Assembly (NCBI GenBank): GCA_911728435.2
Contig: OU452198.1
Coordinates: forward strand, 434,001 to 498,000
DNA: 64,000 nt
Direction: 5' to 3'
Origin: Apoderus coryli
Taxonomy: Eukaryota > Arthropoda > Insecta > Coleoptera > Attelabidae
The notes beneath the pieces were generated by a model. It worked only from the letters and a program-made list of their open reading frames with translations. It did no database searches and had not been told where the DNA came from. Below, piece after piece: positions 23,531-36,424 of this stretch. Numbering within the stretch: position 1 is the stretch's first letter; every line of letters starts with the position of its first letter. The position numbers and the translations under genes are program-made.

Positions 23531-26500
23531 ATGGTAAGTTCCAATGTCACATAAGTAGCTTTAACATCTAATTAGGTATATTATAATATACAGAAAACTT
23601 TCACAAGCAATCAAACTAGAATCATTGTATTTCGATAAATGTTGTGTGAGCTTACGTTTCGCTGATCATCTTGTTAGCTTCTTAATAATATATATTATAT
23701 ACTTAGGTACTTACTTCTTTTATTATCAGGATGATACTTCTCTGCAAGTAGACAACCTGTCGCAACTATTGCCATGGGTACTACCATCCCACATCGACCA
23801 TTTTCTACGGAAAATACCTGGACACCTAGTATCACAACGAAATATATTGTGTGTGCAATATTTTTTAGATAAAAAGGTATGTAACTTTATTAATTTAGTT
23901 TCTTTGGTACCGATCTCCATCAAAATTAGAGGAGGATAGTTATAATACTTAACATAAGACTTTAAAATTCAAAATTTGGACATCTGTACTTAGTTAATAA
24001 TAATTGTACTTAGTATTTCATGATTTAATTTGACTAACGAACTGACATTCATGAATTTACTGTTACAGTGTGTCCTATTTGTTCCGGGACACACTGATAA
24101 TAGCTGTCACTAATTATTACTGACATATACCCGTGCAGCAAACTTCAAAAAATATAGGTAAGTAAGTATGACAGAAATGATGAACGGTTATGGGGGGTAT
24201 GGGTATTGTTTTGTGTTCAATTATTACTTTTCCAGGACTCGTTGAATGTGAATTTGGATAGGGAAATTGATGATGATGCTCTCAATATTTCGTTGGCATT
24301 CCCGGATTTCCAATATTCAGAAATCGAACGGAAATTAAGAGTGTTTGGTAATATGCCCGGTAGACGAGAAGCTGTTCTCAGAGATATAATATCAGCGACA
24401 TACAGGTTAGTTTAAGTATTAATTTTAAAAGTTGTTGCTGAAATATTTTCTTTAAAAACAATTATGAAATGAATATGCTAGTGAATTAATCCTTTTAGTG
24501 GCCATAGTAGCTTGTTTTTTCCATTTTAAAATCCTCCCAAATCGCTTTGTTCTCTATCTGCTGTGAGCATCAGTCTTACCGCTTTCAAATTATGCCATCC
24601 ATAGACCAATATTATCGAATTTGCTTAAATTTTGGTTCATAATTAGCGACGCAACTCAAAAATATATACCAATTTGTCGTCGAAAAGTCAACACACAGAA
24701 GCCATGGATCTCCAGTGGTATTTTTAGAGAAATACGAAGGAAGAGAAATTTGTATAGAACACAAAACAATAAACTCAAAACAATGATAGCAGATGCCAGA
24801 ACTAAACATGAAAATGGGCTGGCAAGTGGTTCGGACAAAAAATTTTATGCCTACATACGAAGATCGTTGAACTCAAATGTTGCAACCTTTTCACTGAGAA
24901 GAAACGTTACCAACGAAATGATAACAAGTTCAATGGAAATCGCTGATACGTTCGCTGATCAGTTTAGCAGTGTTTTCACCAGGGAAGCGACCGGTGACAT
25001 GTCTACACTACCGCAAAACACCCGGAACCCACAATCAATGACAACTGTCAATTTTACAAACAACGACGTGAGGGAGGCTATCACAGCACTGACTGCAGCC
25101 CAGGTCCGGACGAGATCCCACCGGTTTTCCTCCAGAGATGCATTGAACCACTGTTGCAACCTTTAACAAAAGCAATGCAGAATTATTTTAACACCGGAAC
25201 CCTGCCAGATGGGTGGTCGAATGCAATAGTCATACCAATTTATAAGAAAGGGAACAAATACAATGCTGAAAATTATAGACCAATTAGTTTGACTTGTGCC
25301 CTGTGCAAATGCATGGAGAAAATTATTACGAAGGCAATGACTCCATTTTTACTGCAGTCAAACGTTATTCCTAACCAACAACATGAATTTATGCCGGGAA
25401 GATCAGTGCAGTCAAATCTGCTGGAATGTCTTAACTTGTGGACCAAGCAGAACGATGATGCTCGGCCTACTGATGTGGTGTACCTGGACTTTGAGAAGGC
25501 ATTTGATAAGGTGCCATTCGCTCGTCTACTATTGAAGCTGGAACATTATGGTATTCGCGGAGAACTCCTGCGATGGATTGAGGGTTTCCTTAGAGGAAGA
25601 AGTTTCCGGGATCGGTGTTGGGCCCGCTGTTGTTCCTGGTTTACATATCGGATCTGACGGGAAATATAAATGCAAATACAAGTTTCTTTGCTGATGACTC
25701 TAAGCTGTTTTGTGATCCGCTGCAGAGTGCTGAGGTGTTCCAGACCGATCTCGACAGAGTGATGACTTGGTCATCAACTTGTCTGATGAGTTTGAATTTG
25801 GATAAATGTACAGTCCTCCATTTGGGACCAAATAACCCCGAAATATCCTACACCCTTGGTGGACACGAATTAAGAACAACTCTCCAGCAAAAGGATCTCG
25901 GCGTGATTATTACCAATGATTTAAAATGGGAAATCCATGTATCGACGGTAGTGAAGAAGGCCAACAAATTGTGGTATTTGATCCGGAAACCATTTAGATC
26001 AAGGTCTAATGACGTGGTTCTGAAGCACAAGTCGTTTGTCAGGCCGAGTCTGGAATATGCCAATAGCGTATGGTCTCCTTATTTTGTTAAGGATATTGAG
26101 GCTTTGGAGAGAGTTCAGAGAAGATTTACCAAGCTTCCACAAGCGCTGTGCCACCTGCCATATGAAGATCGGCTAAGAGCTTTGAACTTAACAACGCTTC
26201 AAGAAAGGCGTCCTCGTGGCGACTTGATACAGACGTATAAGGTTCTTAGCGGACATTACACAATAAACTTGGATCTCTTTCATCTTAATAGAAATCCGAG
26301 CCTACGTGGTAACAGCAAGAAATTGTGCAAAGAAAGATGCGCCAAGCTCGCTCGAAGAAACTTTCTATCAAACAGAGTGGTATATGCGTGGAATGATATG
26401 TCGGAGGAGGTTGTATCAGCGCCAACAGTGAATAGCTTTAAGAACAGACTGGACATTACGCTTAAAGATCGGGGCAGCTGCATGATCCACTACTCGCTAT

Positions 26501-29500
26501 AGTAAATCGTCGTGTTTTTATACACTGAGCCGAGTTTTATCTTTTACAAATCGGGCGACAGTCTCATCGGTTTCACCGCTTACTGTCTGAACTAATAATA
26601 ATAATAATAATTGATGTAATTATTTTTGAGTGATTTTTTGCAACTAATTTTGTCTCAAATGTATATGCGTCAGAATTTGTTATAACATTTTGTATATGAT
26701 GTGAGTTTAAAGGACGGTACAGCCGGACACGACAGCGACGAATCGGAAACGTCATGAACCATTTGATAATGGTATAAGTAACGAGCCAGACCAAGACACA
26801 ATTCGTATCAAAATACGGAGAAAAGATGGGGCGCTTCGCGTTGTCTCTAGTTTCGATCAACGCAATAATTCATCAAATACATCACAGCAGAACAATATCC
26901 AGGTTAGTTTTAGTAGTTTTTTTTATAGAGGAAATGCATTTACGACATGACCACCTCTTATCGGCAGGTGAGTGTGTGGTGTGGGTTTTTAGCAAGAATG
27001 CAACTGGCTTTATTAAATTTGGTAAAAATGTTTTAAACTTTTGTTGACATTGTGGCAACAGCGATATTTTACCTACTTATCAGGATTTATAGACGTTTAA
27101 CAAAAGTGATTGATATGAATGCATGTTTTTTATACTTCAACAATTTTTTATTTATTTTTCCAATATTTTTAGGATCTATTTCTCTACTATTTAGTTATTA
27201 TTTTATGTTTTATGTTTGAACGTATATACATATGTGTACTTAATTGTTTTTAAATTTTAAAATTGACTTTATCAGGTAATCAATATAATGTTTAAGCTTT
27301 TAACTAGGTAGATGTTATCCTTTTGTAATCGAGTTGGCGAACTTCTTTTTTTTTAAACATAATGTCCTTTGATATGTGATAATATTAATAATAATAAAAC
27401 TGCTAGCCAAAACAAGGGGACCTGTTCAAAATTTGCCTTAATTTCAAACGCAAATATTTCAATAACCAGGAGAGATACGGACATGCTGTTTTCAGGATAT
27501 TAAAGATAAATTATTTGTCATGTATTTATTTTTTTTTTCTAGATTTTAGGTCGATTTTTACGTAATAATTAATATATTTATTTTTTTATTATTCTTGAAC
27601 CGCTATTCTACTCGTAATTTTTTCCAGTTTACTTTTTTCTTGGGGTGTTCGGTTCTTATAAAAATTCCTCTTTACACAACTTCTCTACATAAAAATATTC
27701 ATATTTATTTTCGTCACTATCAAACAAAAATCATAACAAACGACGTTTCGTTACTAATTAGTAACTTCCTCAGGTTGAACAACATTTTTTTCCCTTTGCT
27801 TTCTAACACAAATTCCAAAACGTCAATATCAATAAAATAACAAACAATTTTCATTACATTTAAAACATTCAAATATAATAAAATACATTTTGTATATACA
27901 GGGTGTCCTACGGCCTTTGCTCAGTATAGGACTATAGAACGCTATCATTCAAGCCCTAAGAAACTATCCTTAATGACCCTGTTTCCGCATGTCGTTTGGC
28001 ATGCATGTGGAGTCTGACATTTTGTGACTAATTTGTTACTGGTTAGTAAAATTAAAATTATGAAATAAATACATAATAATAAATGGTGAAGCAATGTTTT
28101 GATGTTAAATGTTGATTTTTAATTAAATAAAAACATTAAATTTGCTAATTGGTGTTTTCAAGTCAGATTGCAACTCTATTATCACTTCAATTTATAATTT
28201 GATCACAATAATCTAACATCATGTTCGTATTTATCTTCTTGCTCAAATTTGATTCGTCACACAATTTACCCGAAATTTCTTTGTTGCCCTTGGTAGACCA
28301 AAACTACATGTTCTTTTTCACCTCATAATCTGTAAAATGAGGTTTTGCTCAATATATGATCTAGCTATGACTTTCACCTTTGATAGTACATAAAAAATAA
28401 GAAGAAGATTTTATATATTTAATTAATTCTAACATAACCACATTTTAAAATTCTTAAAACCTTTAATGGAGCACGAGTTGAACGTTAGAATTTTTAAGTC
28501 CTATTTCTTGAACTTGAATTTCAACTCTGATATGATCTACAAAAAGAAACAAAAAGTGTTAAGCGATCTGGATCATGTCTCATGTTCAATTTCGAGATTT
28601 CTAGTTGATTTATGTAAATGATTTTATAAAAATAATTTTTCACAAAACTCATAATTTTGACATGTATAATTCCATATTTTTACTCTTACTTCTTATTTCT
28701 AGAACATAATTAACATTGTAAATTTTTTAATAACGGATAACATTCACAAACTTAATGTCACTGATGATGAGGTAGTACCTTGAAACATGTATGACTGATT
28801 GACAAATGAGCAATATATTTGTGTTTAGTTTGTGGAGCAGACGCAGTTTTATTGATGATTAAATTTGTCTAAATCACCTTGTATACGGACTAATAGAGCA
28901 TTTATGGTAAAAGTCAAAACCTGTGTCGACACATTTACGATTACGACAAATATTCAAATACCTTTTAACCTAATCATACTTTCCAATATTCTGGTTTTTA
29001 GTGTCCTTCGCAAATACGAATTGTTAGATTATTTCATAGGGTAGAGGACACAGAAAACATCATCGACGTTTCGTAGCTATATTGCTGCTTCCTCAGGCAC
29101 TTATGCTTAGTCAGGTACAAAAAAAAAACAATAATCTTCAATGAACCATTATTATTGTTTTGTTTTTGTAGGTTTCAATAAATGTTATGTTTCATTGAAG
29201 ATAATTATTATTGTTGCATCGAGAGGTGGGCATCTCTCGCCTCCATTTTCTTTTAATTCTGAACATTATCCAAAATTGACAAGATTTCAAAAATTCCTTC
29301 AAATTGTTTTTCTCCATAAAATATATATACCAATTGAGAGGGGACATCCTTCTCAATTGGAAAAAACTTCTGGGACATATTGAGGAAACATAGACAAGCA
29401 GTTTGAGATAAGAGACTGATGTCGGAAGTGCACGGTTTTCAAAATACAGGGTGTCAAAGTTTCTTTCAAAAAACCTTTTTTTATCAATATCTCAATGACA

Positions 29501-32500
29501 CGTTAACCGATTTTCTTGAAATTCGCTGGTGATGTGAGTTTAATAAGACGCTACTGACTTTTGAAATTTTTATATATTTTTTAGAAAGCAGTTAAAAATA
29601 CAACTTTTTTGTCACGTATCTCTCTCCGTTTTTGAGAAAATTTTTTTATTAAAAACTTTATTAAAATGTTCATTATTATTAGAAAGAAAAACAAGGAGGC
29701 TTTATTACAAATAATTTATTATTAATAACGGAGAGAAATACGAAAAAATATCAAGTGACAAAAAAGTTTTATTTTTAACTGAGCTTTCTAAAAAAAAAAT
29801 ATAAAGTTTCCAAAAAAAGTCAGTAGCGTACATTTTTTTGTCATTTTTATTCATGACACTGTCCCCCGGGGCGCCATTGGAAGTCATAATTAATATTTAA
29901 TTAGTGCTAACTGAGCGTCTTATTAAGCTTACATCACCAGCGAATTTCAAGAAAATCGGTTAACGTGTCTTTGAGATATTGATAAAAAAAGGTTTTTTGA
30001 AAAAATCTTTGACATCCTGTATTTTGAAAACCATGCACTTCCGGACATCAGTCTCTTATCTCAAACTGCTTGTCTATTGGTTCCTCAATATGCCCCAGAA
30101 GTTTTTTTTTTTCAATTGAGAGGGGACACCCTGTATATATAATATAAATGTATAGGTACAAAAAAAATAAATTTGGAAGGCTCTCCAAAACTACGGCTAC
30201 GAAAAAAAATTGGTAGTTAGAAGTATCTAGTTAGATATGAAAAATGATTCTATATTTCTAATAAGTTTAGAAATTACAATATTTTAAAAATTTTTGACCT
30301 CGTTTTTAAACGCCTTGTCTATGCTCAATGTTTTCCACAAGCTAATCAGCACCTAGAATGCCAATGTGATCCAAATTTTTTACGTTAAGTTTTTCGGTTA
30401 TATTCTATTAAATAATTTATTTCATACATTTTAGTTAATGAAATCTAAAAAATACTCGGTGTTGTCATTTCTCAGGTTATTAGACCGTTCCTCGCCTTGA
30501 AGAATATGAGTGTTGGCGAAACGTTTAGAAGAAATTCTACAAGAAATCTTACCTAATAACCAGAGAAACGATATTTACTGACTCAAATAAATAAATAAAT
30601 ACACTTTATAGTCTAGGTGGGACACCCAATTACATGACAAAAAATAATTACAGTATTCAAGCAATTATACAATGATTACAATCAACAAATTATCTGTTAT
30701 TATGAACCAAAAACCACAAAGAACACAGATACGGCTGTATGAAAAAAAAAAAAAAACAATCAAAATTAGCCAAACCTGTCAGCTAATGTTGCCTGCTTAA
30801 ACACTAGATGTCAGTTTTTCATTCATTTTCCATTCCAACTGATTTTAGCTTGCATATTCTTCGTGCAAGTTGGCTGGTACGGTATCTACAACGAACACCT
30901 CTGCGTCATTCCTGGACACATCATCGACAGATTCATCATCTTCGTCAGCCACAATACAAACAGAGGAATCATTCACAGAGCAATTGCATGATCTGTATCG
31001 TCATCGGGAAATGCCTACGTCGTCGCAGTACCTTGCCGCGCAACGGGCTACAGGGAAAGCTCCTCCTCCCTTGGAACCACCACGTGATATTAACAGAACA
31101 TCATCGGTGAGTTGAAATTTTAAATTTTTTAATAATCGCTGAGATACAAGATGATTTACAGCACAAATAAAACCGAAACTAAATTTGGTCAAGAGACAGC
31201 GTTTGTATGGCAAGTATCCGAACTAGTGATTTCTTCTAATCTTCGTTTAGTCTTGTTTATCACCGGAATTTAATTCTTCTTCTAGGTTTTGTTGTTCATT
31301 TATTTCTTCGATTATCTTCATCGTTGTTATTGCTTGTTGTTCTTAAATTTTTATTTATTTCTAGCTGAAGTCTCATAGCTGCTTCTTGTCTTCAGTTTTA
31401 GTCAGTTATGTCAAGTTTAGCATTAGTTTAACTTGTTTCCTTACTTCTTTTTCAGCCTTCGTCTTCCTTTTCCACTTCATGTTGTTCTGTTTCATCCGTT
31501 TTCTCAGCTTAGCATCATTGGCTTGCCTTCTACTTGTTTTAATTTTTCTTCTTCTTTTTCAGCTTCCCGTTCTCGTCTTTAGTTTTCAGTTATACACAGA
31601 CTTCTTTTGCTCCCAACGTTGTTTTCTTTTTGTTTCTCCGATTCATATTGTTTTCCTTAGTTTTCTGGTAATTTTTCTTTCTTCTGTCTCAGCATAGCGT
31701 TGTTTTGTTTCGTCTTCTAGTCGTTTTCCTTCTTCTTTTTCAGTATTGCGTTTTCTTTCAGCTTCAGGTTCTCGTCCTTAAATTTCAGTTTCACGTGGTC
31801 TTCTTTCTTTATTTGCATTAACTTTTTGGATTTTTCTTGTTCAGTTTCACGTTGTTACTGTTTTTTGACTCAGTTTCACTGCTTGGTTTTTCGTCTTCTA
31901 GTCGTTTTTTTTCTTTTTGGAGTATTTTTTTTTCAGCTTCACGTTCAGTTTTCTGTTTCTTTCTCTTTTGTATTCCAATCGTTTCTTCTCTGCTTCTTGT
32001 TCGGTGCCACTCTCTTCTTGGCATTCTTCATTTTCGGCTTTGGGTTGCTTTTTTCCTCTGCTAGTCGTTTTCTTCCTTTCTTGGCTTTTTGTTTCTTAGC
32101 TGTCTATTCTTTCTCAGTTTTTGTAATTGTGTCTTCTAGCTGTTTTCTTTTTGGCTTTGCGTTGTAATCCTTCTTGTTCTGACTCAGCTTTGCTTCTTTT
32201 CTTGCGACATCGAGTCGCATTTTCTTTTCTTCTTCTTTTTCAGCTTCCCGTTGTCGTCTTTAGTTTTCAGTTACACGCAGACTTCTTGTTTCTCTGATTC
32301 ACATTGTTTTCCTTAGTTTTCTGGTAAGTTTTCTTTCTTCTGTCTCAGCTTAGCGTTGTTTTGTTTCGTCTTCTAGCCGTTTTCCTTCTTCGTTTTCAGT
32401 ATTGCGTTTTCTTTCAGCTTCAGGTTCTCGTCCTTAAATTTCAGTTTCACGTGGTCTTCTTTCTTTATTTACATCAACTTTTTGGATTTTTCTTTTTCAG

Positions 32501-35500
32501 TTTCACGTTGTTACTGTTTTTTGACTCAGTTTCACTGCTTGGTTTTTCGTCTTCTAGTCGTTTTTTTCTTTTTTTGGAGTTTTAGTCTTCTTTCTCTTTT
32601 GTATTCTAATCGTTTTCTCTCTTCTTCTTGTTTGGTGTTACTCCCTTCTTCATATTCTTCATTTTCGGCTTTGGGTTGGTTTCTTTCTTCTTCTAGCCGT
32701 TTTCTTCCTTTTTTGGCTTGGCTTCTTGTTTCTTAGCTTTGTATTCTTTCTTACTTTCTTACGTGTTCTGTTGTATCTGTTGCGTCTTCGCAAAACCGAC
32801 AAGTGTCGTCCTCGGTTAGGCCCATCTTTTTGAGATGGTACTTCACTGGGTGGTGTCCCGTAAAAAGGCCTGTAATTCGCCTTAGGTCGCTTCTCTCCAG
32901 TTGGATAAGCTTCCCTGCGTTGGCCTCTGAAGGTTTGATAAACCTTTTTAATTGTCTTATGCCTGGAGTGTTTCTCCAGTAGGACTTAAGTTGTTCCTTT
33001 TCGCATCTCCGAAGTTCTCCCTTCATATGGCTTTTTGGAAGGCCAAAGATGGGTTGGCCACAGAACGGAGCGTTTGCGCCCTCTTTTGCAAGTTGGTCCG
33101 CCGCTTCGTTCCCCTCTATGCCTTCATGTCCTGGCACCCATGTCAGAGTAATCTTTTTCCCCTGAGCTGCCAGTTGCTTTATGGTCTGTTTGCATTCCCA
33201 TGCTAGCTTTGACGTGAAAGTGTAAGACCTCAGTGCTTTTAACGCAGCTTGACTGTCTGACATAATATTGATCTGCCGTTCCGGGATGCCTCTCTGCAGG
33301 CATTCTTGAGCACAACGATTAATAGCGTTGATCTCTGCTTGGAATATAGTGCGACTTTTCCCGAGAGATTCAGAGAGCCTGCAATTTGGCCCGTATACTC
33401 CCATGCCTGTGTTCCCTTCTATTCCTTTTGGACCGTCCGTATACCAGACGGATGTGTTTTCTAGGAATCGTGGTTCGCCATTTAGCCAATTTTGACGGTC
33501 TGCAATGACCACTTCAAATGGGATTTCAAAATCATGTTTGCGTGGCAAAGCGTCCGACGGTTTTCTTCCTGAATCCAAAGGTATTAGATTCAGGATTCCC
33601 ATGTGTCCCTCTAGATCGCCAGATTCGTATTCCATCACTTGTGCCAGTTTCAGAGCGCTAATTGCTGCCTCTTTTTTGACTAGGACAGGCCCCCAAGTCC
33701 TACCGAGTAGCCTGTGACACGTCCATATGGCCGCTGTGGCTTTCGATATGGTTTTCTCTATATGCTGATTCCAGATTAGTCGTTTATCCAGGATTACTCC
33801 CAGGTATTTGACTTTATCCGAAAGGCAAATTTGCTCACCGCTGAGAGTGAGGTTAATAATGTCCATCTTTCTCCTTCTTCTTGTGTCTCAGCTTTGCTTC
33901 CTTTCTTTTGACTTCCAGTCGCATTTTCTTATCTTCTTCTTCCTAGACTTCACGTTTTCTTTCATCTTCTAGTCTTTTTCCTTTTTCTGATTTACATTCA
34001 CTACTACTTGCGATCTCACGAAATTCCCAGAAGTGGGTTTATAATTTGCTTTTGAAACTAGGACGTACAGAACGGCCCTTTTATATGTGTAATTCCTGCA
34101 GGTGATCCGGAATCAGCGCGTTCATCAATGGTTGGGTAATGATGCTGGCAATATCAACCCATATTTTTTTGATCCTCTTTTAATGAAAGCGAAACAACGT
34201 AATAGACCATCTGCGACCATTACTAGTCAAGATGTGGCGCAACCAGTTCAGGAAGTTATTGATCTTAGCAAAACTATGCCGCTTGGTAAGTCATTTTATT
34301 TTTTTCTAAACGTAGAAGAGAAGAAGCGATGCGAAACATGGCATTTTTGAATAGTTTATACTTTTATTTGTATGCATTGAATAAAAAGCCTTTACTTAGT
34401 TGATAGGCTGGTAATTTTTCAGGATCCCAAATTGACTATTTTTTTCAACTTACCCTGTATTTTTGTTTCTTTATTCTAGAAGAACCAATTGTTCTTCCAA
34501 TGGTCCCGGAAACCAAAAGAGAACTAGTACAACAGCAACCACAGGGGGCTATTCCGCGTCATAATTATGTAAGAAATGTCATGGCAGCAGGACCATCGCA
34601 GCAACCACTTATTCCGCCAAGAAACTTGGATACAGCAGGTCCATCGCACATTGCTAGTCCTCCAAGTAGTCCAGGGGTAGCATCGAATCATTTGTCTCCA
34701 CCCATAAATGTGGATACGAAATTGCTGTATAAAATCTTCGAAATCTTCCCGGATGCCTGTCCACGTCATGTGAAAAAGCTTTGCGATAATTTGGTGTACA
34801 GCGAGGACACTGTGAATGATGTGATTGGGCAATTATTGGCTGGTAAGTTATTTTTTATGCTGGCGATAACATTATGAAACAAGTTTTCTGTTAACAATAT
34901 TTAGCCAATTGTTTATATGAAACGCGTCCAATCGGAGGAACACTTTGATTCCGACCTACATCAACGTGATCCAAAGTCAAAACAGAACAAGACTGATGGC
35001 CAATTGTACCGACTCTAACTATAGGTAAACTTAACTAAGGCCGACTTATATTTTAAGTCTGTCTTTAAGTTTGTAGTCTTGCACCGCACTCCATTTAGTT
35101 AAGTTTGAAATAATCTTGGCAGCATTGCAATTCTGTCAAAATTCTAAGATTTCTAACCCCATTGCAGTCAAATTTTTTTAAACAAAAACAAAGTAGAAAA
35201 AAAGTATCCTTTTTGTAAATTGAAATATAGAAACATGGACGTAAAACAAAATAATATAACTAATAGACACCGAAGTTCAAACTTTACAGAACGGGAAAAA
35301 ATTTGCTTTTTAGCTTAGTTTTTAAATATAATAAACTGTTGCCCACGAGGCACGAATAGCTCTCCATATTTAGGTGTAAAAGTAATAATTTTATGACCTT
35401 TTTGTCATTTATCTAAATTTAATAAATTTTTGTTTTGTTTTAGACATCAGCTATTTTTTTTTCAGTATCGGGTTTTGTGCCTTTTTCTTCTCTTTGGACG

Positions 35501-36386
35501 CACTATTTATACGCAGATATTTTATATTTCAGATCTAGGCCAAGTTCTTGAACGCAAATTAATTGATTTTTTTTAGTTTTATTATAAAATTTATTTTGCC
35601 CCCTTTTCTACTATTTACGAACGCCTATGTAAACAAAATTGTTATGCTGCATGTTGTAGGTTATCTGTTAAGTGGTTTTTGAGTTATCACGGATACAAAT
35701 TTTTTCTGACCCTTTTATAGAATTTTCACGGACGCCTATGGAACATTAATTTTTGTCGTGTATTTTTAACACCAATTCAACTAGTTAAATATAAAATTTT
35801 TTACATTTTAATTTTTTTTATTTTACCCCTTTTTTACTATTTACGAACGCCTATGTAAATAAAAATTTTATGCTGCATTTTTTAGGTTATCTTATATGAA
35901 AGCCAATTTTTCTGGTATATTTGGGAAACATTTATTTTTCGTTTTTGACCCTTTTTAAGACTATTTTCGAACGCCTGTGTGAACTAATTCTTTTATGTAA
36001 CATTTTTTAGGTTATATTCTATCACAACTATAAAAAATTATTCCATATTTCGAATAAGTTTAGGAAATATGTATTTTTTATATTTTGACCCCTTTTCCAC
36101 TATTTACGAACGCCTATGAAAGTAAGTTATTTATGACACATTTTATAGGTTATATTCTATTAAAGCTATAAATAATTAGTTAATATTTCTGCTATGTTTA
36201 AGAAGTACGTTTTTTTTAAATATTTTTTACCCCATTTTACACTATTTTCGAACGCCAATGTGGTCTAATATTTTATGTTAAATATTTTAGGTTATATTCA
36301 ATTAAATGCGTAAAAAATTATGCAGTATTTCGGATAAGTTTAAGAACTATGAATTTTTTTAATTTTTGAACCCTATTTTCGTGCAT

Positions 36387-36424
<38 letters not shown>

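Noticed and set aside
30470..30545. Hammerhead-like sequence with GGCGAAACGTTT
   Set aside because: GAAAC and a GCC/GGC stem are present, but no CTGANGA box precedes them.
31386..32736. Several plus-strand hydrophobic Phe/Ser/Leu-rich frames
   Set aside because: They are shadows of the T/C-rich repeat array.
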